A stretch of 64,000 bases of DNA, taken from contig NC_135786.1 in NCBI RefSeq assembly GCF_051106095.1, positions 208,873,001-208,937,000 of the forward strand. The letters run 5' to 3'. The DNA comes from Pogona vitticeps. Taxonomy: Eukaryota > Chordata > Lepidosauria > Squamata > Agamidae. The notes beneath the pieces were generated by a model that worked only from the letters and a program-made list of their open reading frames with translations, ran no database searches and was not told the origin of the DNA. Both the position numbers and the translations under genes were made by a program. Shown one piece after another: positions 21,480 to 34,259 of the stretch; position 1 is the first letter of the stretch, and every line of letters begins with the position of its first letter.

Positions 21480-24400
21480 GAAGGTTCTTGAAATGTAATG
21501 CTGGAGCTCTGTTCCCTGGGTGGCTTCAAATGGAATGGTGTCCTCAAGACCATGCATCCAATGGTTTTCTCACTAGACCTTTCCTGCTAATTCTGGCTTT
21601 TTGGCATGCTTGTGTTGCACAAGCATTAACATTAATAAAAACACCTTTGAACTGAATCGGTGAACCCTTTCACCAAGCTTTAAAGGAAAAATTAAACTTT
21701 ATCTTCCACAAGTGCTATCCATCCTGAAATTTGACTTCTTACCTGAACAAGAGAAGAGGCATTTCTTGGGACTCTCCCCAGTGTCCTCAGATCCCACAAT
21801 CAGAATGGTTAACTTAACAGTGGATATTTAACAGACAGTGGTTAAAAAGTGAAATGTCTTAGAATAGAGCATTGATGCATTTAGCAATGTTTCAGAACTG
21901 AGTGAGTAGGTGGGAGACCAAGCTTTCCAGATTTCCTGTTTCATCAAAACAGACACAGTCAAGCAGAGACAAGTAATCAAGACCAGCCCTATTCAAATAT
22001 ATGCACTACATGAATATTTAATATCCAGTACTCTGTAGATTTATGTTTTATATCTATGGAAAGGTAGAAGATTAAAGCATTCTGAATGCTAATGAAGTCC
22101 AACCCATATGTTCTTTGCCAATGCTGGAGCTGCCTCACCTATGCAAGAACCTATTTGTTCACATCAGAATAGGAGAAAGGAGCTGCAGCATAAGGAACAA
22201 GCAGAGATGTACTCTTCATTACACACAGAAGCAAATCCAGAGATGTGTGGTGATATGCATGGCCAAATCATGCCAACCACATGTATGTTACTTGCATTAA
22301 ACATGCCCATTCATATATGAAGGAATGCAGAACTCTAGATTGGAGCATGGTATAACAAATACGTCTCTATGGTAGCTACAGAATGTGAACGATAGTGTAC
22401 CTCTGAGATTAAATAGGTCTGGGCATGGCTACTGCATGGATGGGAACCCCATGTGCTCCATTCCTTAGTCAAGGACCATAAATATACATACATACAGCAA
22501 ATATTGGGGATGTTTACTTGTCTCTGAACCCAGTCTGTGCACAAATAAACACACACAGATCAGGGCCCAAGCCACCCTGTGCTTTTTCAGATTTACTTCA
22601 ACACAATCTTTGTCAGGACAAGTATTTGTGTATTTCTTGATCTCCAGGAATGGAGCTTGGCTCCATTCCCACAAATGGGAATGAAAACACTTATGTCTAT
22701 GACTTGAAGTGGGTGAGGTCAAAAAGCACCATCATAATTAATTCTGGCAGGAATATTTGCCTACCTCTATCCAAGAGTGCACAAAAAAGAGAGAAGCAGA
22801 CACTGGCCGTTATCAGTTTTGGTCCTGACACCACCTCATCAACAAGAAAAGGGAAAGAAAAGAGTGGGTGAGGGGCAGAAAAGATACTCTAACATCCTAA
22901 AGTGAAGTCTGACCTAACCACAAGAATACAGTCAATCAATCAACTGCATTCACACATCTAGCCCTACTAGTGTCAACTAACTGACAGGGAACAAGCCACA
23001 CTGATAGAAGTCCCTCAAATGTTCTGAAATGTCCTTTAGATGTCCTACCGCAACCTCCTCCAAAGGTTATGAGAGGACAACATGCTGTCAATTCTCTTTT
23101 TCCTTTAATAACTCTGTGGCTTCCTTATAAGTACTGCTACTTTCTATTTTGATTTGATAAGCATTTTGTTTACTTTGCACAAGTGAGAAGGAAAATCATT
23201 AATTTTTTGTACAAAAATTCCAGAATGGTAGTGGTCTTCTGTAAATAAAATGGCAGAGTCTTATGGTGTTTTTAAAACCAAGAATTTTATTATAAAATGA
23301 GCTTTTGTGGGCTTTATCAGCGGACTGCATTCTACAAGATCACACTGTAATATATTTGCTAGCTTTAATTTGCCATAGGACTATTTCATGCTGTGTTCAA
23401 AACTGTAGGTATAATATTGGATAATTATTTGGCAGGCCTTGCAAATATATTCATGAGTGTTTCATGTTTAAAAGTAACTTTCCAAATTCTGCTTCTGTGG
23501 AGGAAGAATAAATGTGTCTGGGCACATAATCAAGTAGGCTAGACTGAGGCAGTGAATGGTCCAAGGCTACCCATGAACATTGTGGATGATCAAGGATACG
23601 AGACCTGGTTTCCCTGACAATTTCTATATTCTTGTTGCAACTCTAAATTCACACATACATGGCTACCTATAGAGCAGTGGATCTGCTTGAATTTCTGAAC
23701 TTTCTTTGAGGATATGCTAATGGAAGTGTCATGTGGATCTCTTTCAGAATTTACCACGTCTACTACCTTTGTCTTGCAGATCTACATCTGGGGAAAGGTT
23801 GTCCACAGTGTGATACAAAATCTTGCCTGTCACTTGGGCTTTGTGGTACACTCAGGTTAAGCTCAGAATGGGTGTACAACAACTGGCTTCTACATGCTGT
23901 GGTACTGCAACTCCCTTTAGTATGACATGACTAGTGCTTAGGGATCATAAGAGTTTTAGTCCAACAACATCTGGAGGATCAGATCTTGCACATTGTTCCC
24001 CATGAGTCATGGGGGCTGTATTAGTTGCTATGTAGTTAGTTCAGGTTTCCCTTCATTCAATAGGTTTGAAGCCCAAAATGGCTTGAAATGATGGAAATGA
24101 ATTCCAGCTACTTATTTAAAAAACAAAAACCCACAAAAACCCCTTCTGCCCTGAAGCAGGTCTAGTTGCTCTGAAATGGTCTTTAAATATGACTTCCTCC
24201 AAAGTTTAGGAGAGGACAACTTACTATTTTCTTAGCAACAATGAGCAGGTTGTGATTCCCTATTGCTGGTAAAAGAGTTGGGGGAAAAGAAAAAAGGAGC
24301 ATACATTTGAAATTTATGGAGGTGCATCATCAGTCATTCAGAATAGAGGATAGAATAGAAAGGAACTTCTGCTATGATCCATGTCTTTAAAGAGTATTAA

Positions 24401-25410
24401 ACCAGTACTTTGGTTTTACCATAGTCAGAAAAACAAAGACACTAAGAAAGTCAGCAGAGCTGAAACATCTTTTATATGACCCCCTAAGGCTGGACACTTA
24501 TATATACTTACTTGGGAATGAGTTCCATTGACTTAAGGAAGGCTTACTTCTGAACAGACATGTAAAGGACTGTGGTGCATATCTCACTGATTTATAGTGC
24601 TGTATCCAGTGGCAATATGGTAAAGTTTGAATTTCAAATACTTATCACAGTAGTTCCCATAAATATGCCTCCAGAAAAGTCCAAAAATGTAGGTACCTGT
24701 GTTGATCCATAAGGAAAAAACAATTATAGTCAGTTTCATATTCACAAAAAATAACATTTTATAAAAGTCAATGGATCTCAATTACTTGTTAAAGACCAAA
24801 TATTTTGGACTGCAATGACGATAGCTCAAAACAGTATATTGTTCCAGGAAAATCTTCTCTCACCACTGCGTAGCTATTGTGAAGATTGTAGGTAAACTCT
24901 GAGGGAAGCACAAAGTTCAAGGGAATTGGTAGATGATGACACCATCCCTGCTAATTAAAAAGTCTCAGTTTTTCTATTCTGAAGCATTGCCTCCACCATT
25001 CTACTGTGTCTAGATTTTAATAACAATGCAGTTGTATGCATGTCTGTCGAGAAGCTATGAGGCTATGTAGGGTGGTTAGAGATATCTTCCAGAGAATTCT
25101 CAATAGCCTCCAAAAGAGGCCAAAACCCACTTGTGTAGTTTGCAAATGGTCTTTTGGAGGTGAATTGCCTCAAGTGAAGAAATCAACTTAGAATGTTTTA
25201 GTTGCATGCTGAATCACACAGCTCAGTATTCAACTAGTAGTGTCAATGGCTATTTCTCAACTTGAGGTACTTCCCATGCAAAAGTTACACCATTTGTGCT
25301 ATGCTAGTGTAACTAGGAAAGGGGGTTTTGGTCTTGGATTCCCAGGAACTTTGACATGGAAGGGCACAGAGGGAAGCCATTCCAGTCACATTATAGTTTT
25401 GTAGTATGCA
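21480..25410. other. Intergenic, mostly unassigned
   Basis: No host exon recognised. One MITE-like fragment with TTAGTCCAACAACATCTGG lies at about 23955-23990, and one with GAGTTCCATTGACTTAAGGA near 24490-24565. The rest is unique-looking AT-rich DNA. Confidence 0.45.
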
Positions 25411-25412
25411 GA

Positions 25413-25800
25413 CATTGTTATATGCCTTCAAGTCAGAATGATCTTATACAAACACTAACAGGACTTTCAAGGTAAGTGAAATATTTATAGAATCATAGAA
25501 AAGTGAAGTTGGAAGGGGCCTACAAGGCCATCAAGTCCAACCCCCTGCTCAGTGCAGGAATACAATCAAAGCATATCTGCCAGGTGCTTATCTAAGTTTT
25601 TCTTGAATACCTCCAGTGTTGGAGCACTCACCAACTCCCGAGGTAACTAGCTCCACCGTTATACTGCTCTAACAGTTTAAGGAGTGGTTTTACTGATTCC
25701 ACCCTCCCGGTGAGCTTCTATGGCTGAGCAGGGATTTTAACCCATGCCTCCTGAGTCCTAGTCTATTAATCTATCCATTACATCACACAGAGTATTTATA
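25413..25800 (-). repeat. tRNA-derived SINE split by a CR1 insertion
   Basis: Left part TTGTTATATGCCTTCAAGTC is the SINE tail. The right part, GCAGGGATTTTAACCCATGC followed by TGAGTCCTAGTCTATTAAT, is its tRNA-related head in minus orientation. A CR1 end (25486-25665) separates them. Confidence 0.65.
25486..25665 (-). repeat. CR1 LINE 3' end inside a SINE
   Basis: TATAGAATCATAGAAAAGTG opens the element; AAGTCCAACCCCCTGCTCAG and CTCCAGTGTTGGAGCACTCA follow. These are diagnostic words for amniote CR1 3' UTRs in minus orientation. Confidence 0.82.
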
Positions 25801-25809
25801 TGTAGCCTG

Positions 25810-28780
25810 GTTTAAATCATACACTGATGATAACTCCACAGAATCATTGGCAACGTCCATTAGAGCTGAATTGCTGATCACAGTTCTCTCACTGGAAAAA
25901 TGTAATATGATTGCTAAGTAGAGGACTGCTTGTGGAAGAATTCTAATAATATATATCTTCTGTAATTTGAACTGTGTTACTAATTACTGTTTACATTTAT
26001 ACCCCAGGTAATGGCCCAAGCAGCACACAAGGCAAATTCCATACATGAAACAACTTCATGGTGGAGCTGTATGGAAATAGAGAGGCTCAACATTTGATTC
26101 AGCATTACCAAGCGTCTGTTCCATTTCACAGTGTACTCGTGCTTTGTTGTAATATAAGCAAACAATGACCAATTCAGGATGGAACCATGAGATCATTTTT
26201 GGGATGGCAAATGGAAGCAAACACTTCTCTAATAGTATTTTCTTTTAACCCTTATAAGGACAATTGTTTTCTCAAAAATGCTGTCAGCATAAATAGGGTA
26301 TTTTTTCTAAGTAAACTGCACAATGGGACAAGAAGCTTTGAGACAGCAAGAGAACTGTCAGAGGAAGGGTTTGCTCATAACCTAGTGGTATGTGTCACAG
26401 GAGAAAATATGTCACCATACATTTAAGAGAGAGAGAGAGAGAGAAGAACTGGGTCTGTGGCTGTATAATTGAGATCATTATTTCAAAAAACAGATTCCAG
26501 AAAGGTAGCATAGTCCTAAACACTACAAAATTTCTCGTTACAATAGCTTTCATGGATGAAAGTCTATAACATAGTACAGTATACCATAGTATCCTTAGAG
26601 ACCATATTTAATAAGTCTGAAATTGGCCCAATCAAATAAGGCTGAGAATCCAGTTTTATTCATCCCAATTCAAACATAATGCCTTCTGTGCTCAGTGGGA
26701 AAGTTCTAGGGAAGCGGAGATAGGATTACAGCATGTTGTTATTCATATGACATTTAACTGATTGCAGAATTTAATAAATCAACATCAGTTGGCATATGAA
26801 TAAAATATGAGAGATTTTCTACTTAGTTTTTAGTTAGCAGCTCTTAAACATTCCCCCACTGCTTGAAAAATTACTGAAGGTCTCAGTAGACCACCTCATT
26901 GTTCTGACAATCAAAGTCTGTGTGTGTATATGTGTGTATGTGTGTTCCACAATTTAAAAGCATCACAGGCTCTGGAGAGGGCCTCTTTAATCAACAAAGC
27001 AGATTCCATAAATGCTATTAAACTAAGTGCTTTGCAAAAAAAGAATCCTAGTCTGAAAAAAAATTAATGAGCACAGTCATATATGTTTATTATTGAACCA
27101 TACTGTTGTTATGTGTCATCAACTCATTTCTGATTTAATTAATGTCCTCGAAAAGGTCCTATCATTTACATTAAGTGTTGACACAGTTTGAGAATAGATT
27201 ACAAAAAGGATTATTTTAAAAAATGCCAGTATCATAAAGACTTTACACAACTCTGAAATGTGACAATACAGTATGGGCAATATTCTATAGAGTTCTAATC
27301 ACTGAACCTCAGACCAGATGTCACAGTGCTGGAAAGAGTATAGATAAGGGCAACCAAATTTCCCAAATGATATGACCACTAACCATATTGCCTGGGGCAT
27401 TCCGGAAGCTATAGTCCAAACAAGTGAAATCTACAAGCTCTGAAATGGAAACACTATCAGTGGTTCTGAACAGGTTGTTCAACCCTTTGTATTTCCTGCC
27501 CTCTTTTTTATCAACTGGGCTTTTGTTCTACTGACTACTCTCATTCACATGTGTGACTGCACAGTCCTACCTGGAAACAAAGTCTAGTTCTCAGTAACCA
27601 ACACTGCAAGACAATTTTAAACGTTTTCATTTGTTAATTCCATTTGTATTCCACTGTTCCTAAAAGGAATTCAAGATCCACATAGCATGCATAGTTCTCT
27701 CATAGGTTCTCTGTAAACCTTATCCCTTCACAACAATCTTTTGATGTTGGTAGGCTGAAGGATGGTGACTGGCCCAAAGTCATCCCTGTGACCTACATGG
27801 CTGAGCTGCAGTTTGACCTCTTGATTGTTTATACTTCAAATCGTTGCTTAATCATTACCTGTTTTAAAAGCAGACACACTTCATATTAATTCTTGCAAAT
27901 ATTTGTACAAAAAAGAAAAGAAGTGCCTTGATGAAACTTTAGTTGGGTGCATTTCATAAGTGCTTCAGCAACCATATTGTGTTTTTAATTTACTTTTACA
28001 AGTTTTACCAACATTTAAGCAAGAATGAATATTATATAAAATTCTCTCTCACACTTCGAAAGATTATCTTCACCATGTTCAAAATGCTATCCCTAAATTG
28101 ATATAGCAGATGCAAGTTAAATTCAGAGCCTTACTTTTTAATATTTCCCCCCCTTTTCCTCTTTTTTTCTTTCTTTCAGAGCAGCTTGGATGAAAAAACA
28201 CTGTAGAAAAATTAAATATGGATTAAACTATGGTTTGGCATATACCTTTCTGGAATCTTGAGGTCAATTTAAAAAGTTCAAGTGCTGCACAAAACAGATC
28301 AGATTTCCTTACAGCCTAATGAAGAGATTTATAACTCTACTGAGGTGACAGCCATAAACAGTGATGTTCTAACTTTAGCCTGCCAATGAAGTATTGCTTT
28401 TTGGGATATGTAGTCACTGCAAGTTACAACACTGTGGATGTTTGAGAAGTTAAAATGTAAGCTGAATATATGCCTTTGAAGTTATATGTGTATAGCTATA
28501 TTGTGCTGTACAAAAAAGTCAGTGAATACAGGAAAGACATGCTTCATATAACTGCAGCTCACTGTGCAAGTGATGAGGGCACTTTTTTGGGTTGAGGTGC
28601 CTCTTTATCGGGACTATGAACTGCTCATAGCTTAATTAAAAACAAACTATTGCTCATAATAGTGAATATGGTTCCAATATATTGACTTGATATGTTAGTG
28701 CTCTTATGTTTCCATGATAGATTCCAGCAGATCAGATAACACACTATGATCTATGTGATGTCCCACCTCTAACATCTGTT
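25810..28780. other. Intergenic, mostly unassigned
   Basis: A short GA run at 26427-26445 and a SINE-tail-like GTTGTTATGTGTCATCAACT near 27106. At 27640-27840 an old SINE/L2-like repeat contains TTCACAACAATCTTTTGATG and GACTGGCCCAAAGTCATCCC. No host exon was found. Confidence 0.45.
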
Positions 28781-28789
28781 CCTGTAAAG

Positions 28790-28919
28790 CAGTGGTTCCC
28801 AAACTTGGGTAATCCAAGTATTTCTGGAGTGCAGTTCCCAGAATCCTTCACCACCAGCTCAGGTTTTCTGGGAGCTGTAGTCTAAGAACACGTGGATTAC
28901 CCTAGATTGAGAACCACTG
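28790..28919. mobile_element. hAT-type MITE with perfect 8-bp target duplication
   Basis: Ends CAGTGGTTCCCAAACTTGGG and TAGATTGAGAACCACTG are inverted. CTGTAAAG occurs exactly at 28782-28789 and 28920-28927, the 8-bp duplication expected for hAT transposition. 130 bp, non-coding. Confidence 0.92.
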
Positions 28920-29654
28920 CTGTAAAGGGCCCTTTCTATTACCGTAAGTCTAAGCAGAGAAAAGGAAGCTGTGGGAGAGAGGAAAAGGACCATATATATC
29001 ACTGTATGGTTTATCTCTGGTGTGTGTATATACATATATATGGTTCTCTCGCTCTCACTCTCTGATCAGAGTGGGGCCTTAACATAGTACAGTAGAATAG
29101 GGACCTTGTGGATACATGTTGATATTATAATGGTTGTAGTGGCTACATTAGGCTTCACAGGTTACATGACAGCAACATTATGGGTATGTTGCTCATAGTT
29201 TGGAGTGGGCAGTGACATAATAGGTGTTCAACTGTGTTTTGAGTACAGTAAATTTATCTATTTTTGTAGCATTTTTGCAAAAGGATGAATTACGAATCAG
29301 TTGTCTTCAACATTCTCAATCACAGACCCAAAGTATTGGTAACATACAAAATTTTGAAGGGGCAGAGGAACTAGAGATCAAATTGCTAACATGTGCTAGA
29401 TAATGGAGAAAGCCAGAGAGTTCCAGAAAAACATCTACTTCTGCTTGATTGACTACGCAAAAGGCTTTGACTATATGGACCACAGCAAACTATGGCAAGT
29501 TCTTAAAGAAATGGGAGTGCCTGACCACCTTATCTATCTCCTGAGAAATCTATATGTGGGACAGGAAGCAACGGTTAGAACTGGATATGGAAGAACCGAT
29601 TGATTCAAAATTGGGAAAGGAGTACGACAAAGCTGTATATTATCCCCCCGTTTA

Positions 29655-30753
29655 CAGTGGACCCTCGATGTACTCACGGCTCGACATGCGTACTTTTCGA
29701 GCTACGGACTTCTCTGGCAGCAAGATTTTCAATCGACTTGCGGCCAGAGAATCAACCTACAGACCAGAAGAAGGAGGCGGGAAAAATGCCAAATTCAAAT
29801 TTAGCGCTTTCCCCGCCTCCTCCTTCCAGTCCGTAAGCCGCCGATCTGCCTCTGGATGCTTTCCAGGGCTTCTCTGTTGCCATGGGAGGCATCTTGGAGA
29901 TCCCCCGTGCTGCCACCATTGCTGGGAGCCGAGCGGCAGTGGTGGAAGTCCAGGATTCCAAGCATGGCCGGAATCACCTGGCACGGCTCGACTCCCAGCA
30001 GCGGTGGTGGAGGACCTCCAAATGCATCAGGGCTTCTCCACTGCCATGGGAGGCACCTCGGAGGTCCCACCTGCTGCCGATAGTGCCTCCGAAGCACTAT
30101 CGGTGGCGGGGAGGACCTTCAAGATGCCTCCCATAGCAGCGGGGAAGGCCTCCGGAGGTCCCCCCCCCCGCCAACGCAGGCTTTTCCAGGGTGGACTGGG
30201 CTTACCAGGAGAGGGCTTCCCCCGGTAGGCCTGGTCTACTGCCCAGGAAAGCCTGGTAGACCGGGCCTACCAGGAGAGGGATTCCCCCGGTAGGCCCAGT
30301 CTACTCCCCAGGCTTTCCCAGACAGTAGACTGGGCCTACCGGGGGAAGCCCTTCTCTGTTACGCCGGTCCAACCTGGGAAAGCCTGCATCAGTGGGGGTG
30401 GGGGAGCTCCGAGAGGCCTCCGGCAGCGGTGCTGAAGCCCTTGCAGTTCTCCAGTAACGGTGATGGCAGCGGCGGGGGAGCTCTGAGAGGCCTCTGGCAG
30501 CGGCGCCAAAACCCTCAGAGTCCTCTGGCAGCAGTGATGGAGGTGGCGGGGGACCCCTGGAAGGCTTCAAAAAGGTAAGGTTAATTTTTAAAAAATGTAT
30601 TTTACATTTTTTGGGAGGGGGGTTTCTTGGGCCGGTTATGGATTAAATGGTTTTCAATGCATTCCTATGGGAAATGCATTTTCGACCTACGGACTTTTCG
30701 ACCTACGGACACCGTTCCAATATGGATTAATTCTGTAGGTCAAGGGTCCACTG
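29655..30753. mobile_element. Pogo/Tigger-like non-autonomous element in BovB
   Basis: Starts CAGTGGACCCTCGATGTACT and ends TCAAGGGTCCACTG, with TA on both sides (29653-29654, 30754-30755). The uninterrupted BovB sequence has a single TA here. Subterminal GACCTACGGACTTTTCGACC repeats occur near both ends. The GC-rich interior has inverted and tandem repeats and no transposase. Length is about 1.1 kb. CAGTGG ends and a TA duplication are typical of the pogo branch of Tc1/mariner. Confidence 0.88.
30395..30560. repeat. Degenerate tandem repeat of about 74 bp inside the pogo-like element
   Basis: GGGGAGCTC[CT]GAGAGGCCTC starts at 30401 and again at 30475, and a weaker third unit (GGGGGACCCCTGGAAGGC) begins near 30548. 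Confidence 0.7.
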
Positions 30754-31059
30754 TATTTAACTTATATGCAGAATACATCATGCGAAAGGCTGAATTGGAG
30801 GAATCCCAAACCAGAATTAAGATTGCCAGAATATCAACAACCTCAGATATGCAGATGATACCACTCTGATGGCAAGAAAGTGAGGAGGAATTAAAGAACC
30901 TCTTAATGAGGGTGAAAGAGGAGAGTGCAAAAAATGGTCTGAAGCTCAATATCAAAACAAACACACAAACAAACAAAATCCAAGATCATGGCCACTGGTC
31001 CCATGACCTCCTGGCAAATATAAGGGGGAAGATATGGAGGCAGTGACAGATTTTATTTT

Positions 31060-31850
31060 AGTTTACTTTAGAAAGATGAGTGCAAGATGGGTGAAACAAT
31101 GGAGAAGGGGAAGAAGTCAAGTGCATGAGGTTGGGATGGAGAAGAAAAGTAAAAGGGGACTCAGCTCCCTGTCCTGCTTAGTGTTTGAACCAAGAAATCA
31201 GGGGACAATTCCAGATAAGTAGATAGGCATATTTGGTAGTTTATTGAGCAGTAATTGCTGTCCCCATGTCTGGACACAAATATCGGGAAAATCTATTGAA
31301 ATATGCAACAAAAAAATACCAGAATGATCCCAGAATGCCTGGGGATAACAGTACTGCCTGGAAAGGCTGTGAGTTGCATGATAGAGGAGAGGGAATTGTT
31401 TATTTATTTGAAAGCTCATCCCTAAGGTAATTGTAAATTGGGCAAGGGACAGAACCCAAAGTAAGTGTGATCTCTGTCTTTTCTCTTTCTATCAACTGCT
31501 TCTTTTCCTCCCACAACAGTTTGCTCCCGCCTGAGGTTTAAGCTGATCACTTGAAGCCCTCCATCTCTTTCTATGACTAAACATTTCAGCTCCCCGTACC
31601 ACCCCTCACCCATGAAATTAACCTTACTCCTGGAATACTCTGCAAACGTTCCTCAAATTCAAAGGCACCACATCCTAATAGGTATTTACAAGACTGCATT
31701 TTATGGGTGCTCTGTAAATTTAGCTGTGCTTTGAGTTTCCACCAGGCAAAGAAATTCCAAATCAACTAGCTCTATGTGAAAAAAAAATATTTAGAGTGCA
31801 ATTCGTTAATGACTGGCCAGTTAGCAGCATATATCTTTTCTAGTTCATAT
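31060..31850. other. Intergenic, nothing recognised
   Basis: Non-repetitive-looking DNA between two BovB copies of opposite orientation. Confidence 0.4.
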
Positions 31851-31852
31851 TT

Positions 31853-32945
31853 GTTTTGTTGTTGTTGTTGTTTAGTCATTAAGTCATGTTTGACTCTTCC
31901 TGACCCCAAGGACCAGAGCACGCCAGGCCCGCCTGTCTTTCACTGCCTCCCGGAGTTGGGTCAAATTCATGTTGGTAGCTTCGGTGACACTGCCCAACCA
32001 TCTCGTCCTCTATCATCCTCTTCTCCTTTTGCCTTCGCACTTTCCCAACATCAGGGTCTTTTCCAGGGAGTCTTCTCATCAGATGGCCAAATTATTAGAG
32101 CTTCAGCTTCAGGATCTGTCTTTCCAGTGAGCACTCAGGGTTAATTTCCTTCAGAATGGATAGGTTTGATCTCCTTGCAGTCCAGGGGACTCTCAAGAGT
32201 CTCCTCCAGCACAATTCAAAAGCATTAATTCTTTGGTGGTCAGCCTTCTTTATGGTCCAGCTCTCACTTCCATACATTACTACTGGAAAAACCATAGTTT
32301 TGACTATGTTGACCTTGGTTGGCAAGGTGATGCCTCTGCTTTTTAAGATGCTGTCTAGGTTCGTCATCGCTTTCCTCCCAAGAAGCAGGTGTTTTAATTC
32401 TGTGGCTGCTGTCACCATCTCCAGTGATCATGGAGCCCACGGAAGTAAAATCTGTCACTGCCTCCATATCTTCCCCTTCTATTTGCCAGGAGGTGATGGG
32501 ACCAGTGGCCATGATCTCAGTTTTTTGATGTTGAGCTTCAGACCATTTTTGGCGCTCTCCTCTTTCACCTTCATTAAGAGGTTCTTTAATTCCTCCTCAC
32601 TTTCTGCCATCAGAGTGGTATCATCTGCATATCTGAGGCTGTTGATATTTCTTCCGGCAATCTTAATTCCGGTTTGGGATTCATCCACTCCAGCATTTTG
32701 CATGATATATTCTGCATATAAGTTAAATAAGCAGGTGGACAATATACAGCCTTATCATACTCCTTTCCCAATTTTGAACCAATCAGTTGTTCCATATCCA
32801 GTTCTAACTGTTGCTTCCTGTCCCATGTATAGATTTCTCAGGAGATAGATAAGGTGGTCAGGCACTCCCATTTCTTTAAGAACTTGCCATAGTTTGCTGT
32901 GGTCCACACAAAGGCTTTTGCATAGTCAGTTCGTTTTATAGGTCA
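31853..32945 (-). mobile_element. BovB LINE, 5'-truncated, with poly-(TTG) tail complement
   Basis: The minus strand encodes RT and C-terminal parts of BovB ORF2 in several broken frames, including SLRYADDTTLMAESEEELKN and NLDSILKSRGITLPTKVNIV. The 3' end lies at about 31853-31875, where GTTGTTGTTGTTTAGTC is the complement of the GACTAAACAACAACAAC terminus. The copy starts within the DYAKAF RT motif. Multiple frameshifts make it inactive. Confidence 0.92.
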
Positions 32946-32949
32946 ATCA

Positions 32950-33590
32950 TAAACATTTTTACTCAGAGGTAAGCTCCACTTTGTTCACTGGGACTTATTT
33001 ATACTGTAAGCGTGTCTTCGCTGAGCCTTAGGCAATGTATCTGTTAGTGTTGGCTGCTTATTTGACCACCTGCCTATCCTGTCACCCAGTTGAGTCTCGT
33101 GTAGCAGACACGCATACAGGCACATAAAATAATAACATAAATCCCAGGATGTGGCGCTGGGCAGGCCTAAACCATTGCACTCCCTCAGCTTTTCTACTTA
33201 ACTGCTTATAGTCCTTCCTGCCCTCGCCCCCGCTCCTCCCGTTGGGTTCTTAAGGGCTTCTTAAGTCACCACCAAGAGAGAAATGCCATCTTGATTCACA
33301 GGTCGCCACTTGTGTCAAGGACGCTATTCTCAGCCTGCTAGCCTGTTCTTTCACTAACATACCATGGGCATTTAATTCATTATCTACATCCCCGCTTGGT
33401 CATGGGGACAACAAGTATATATAGTCTCAGTCCTCTGACTGAGGAAGTGGCCTTGACCCTCCAAAACTCATAGTAAAATACAGTATAGCACTCTATAAGG
33501 TGCCACAACGTTTAACGTCTCACAACGTTATTTTCTTGTCTGATATACTTCTTCAACGGTACCCGTTTTCTCCCCGTCAGTGTCCACCCC
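32950..33590. other. Intergenic, upstream of CpG-rich block
   Basis: A MITE-like fragment (ACTCAGAGGTAAGCTCCACT) at 32960-33010; otherwise no repeat recognised. It would be the proximal upstream flank of the WWP1 promoter. Confidence 0.4.
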
Positions 33591-33899
33591 CTTCTTTTGG
33601 GGAAGCAGTGGTGTAGCCCAAGACCTCCGCTCCGCCGGAGCGCAGTAAATCAAACTACTACTCTTCGCTCTTGACAACTTCCACCGCCTCCATTCCTGGT
33701 CTATGCCGCGCGCGTCCCTACGGGCGCGTGCACGCCCGACGCTCCCTTTCCGCGCCCCCTCACGCGCTCTCGAGCTGTCTCGCGCCGGCTCTTCCTCCTC
33801 CGAGCGACGGTTGAGGGGAGGAGGGCGCTCTCCCTCCCCCAACCGGTGGCCTGCGAGAAACAGCGCGGGGTCGAGCGCGGGGGGCGCGCGCGCGTGCGT

Positions 33900-34132
33900 G
33901 TGTGAGCGAGCTTCTGTTCGGTGAGAAGGAGAGCTTCTAATGCCGCTGCTGTGAGATGGCATCTTTTTGCTGCGCTGTGGCGGCAGCGGCACTAGAGGCA
34001 GTGGCGGTGCCAGCGGTCGGGAGCGGTGCCGAGGGTTGAGGGGACAACCCTCCGCCACAGCGAGGGGCCGGCAGCGGCGGCACCCCCACCACCACTCCCC
34101 CCCCTCCCCAAGCGGCTGGGCTCCGAGCCACG
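33900..34132 (+). other. WWP1: Candidate WWP1 5' non-coding exon
   Basis: CTCCGAGCCACG is followed by the strong donor GTAAGA at 34133. The exon's upstream limit is unknown; 33900 is only a placeholder inside the CpG island. An ATG at 33955 opens only a short frame. The next expected exon is at 56398. The exon call is inferred from the island, the donor and the orientation. Confidence 0.5.
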
Positions 34133-34259
34133 GTAAGACGGACCGAGAAAGACAAACAGCCTGCTTGCCTTTGCCGGACTGACAAACAGGCTGCGCCGCC
34201 GCCGCCGTCTCGCTGGGCTTGTTCTTGGCGGTGGCCTGTTCTCGACACCCTTTCGGGAC

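Larger units (their letters stand above)
29352..31055 (+). mobile_element. BovB (RTE) LINE fragment split by a pogo-like element
   Basis: The reverse-transcriptase region reads EKAREFQKNIYFCLIDYAKG and WQVLKEMGVPDHLIYLLRNL, as in BovB ORF2. The sequence is interrupted at 29655-30753 by a DNA element and resumes with FNLYAEYIMRKAELEESQ. It stops abruptly near 31055, before the ORF2 C-terminus. Small lesions, including a single-base insertion near the YADD coding region (tctgatggcaagaaag, against ctgatggcagaaag in the copy at 46170), break the frame. It is truncated at both ends. Confidence 0.9.

Noticed and set aside
29554-30228. 224-codon open frame
   Set aside because: It begins in BovB and runs through the GC-rich pogo-like insert; Gly/Pro/Ser-rich, with several overlapping frames on both strands, so not a gene.
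33528-34058. 176-codon open frame on the minus strand of the CpG island
   Set aside because: Low-complexity Arg/Pro/Ser-rich product, other long frames overlap it in both orientations, and no conserved motif is seen; explained by GC richness and lack of AT-rich stops.
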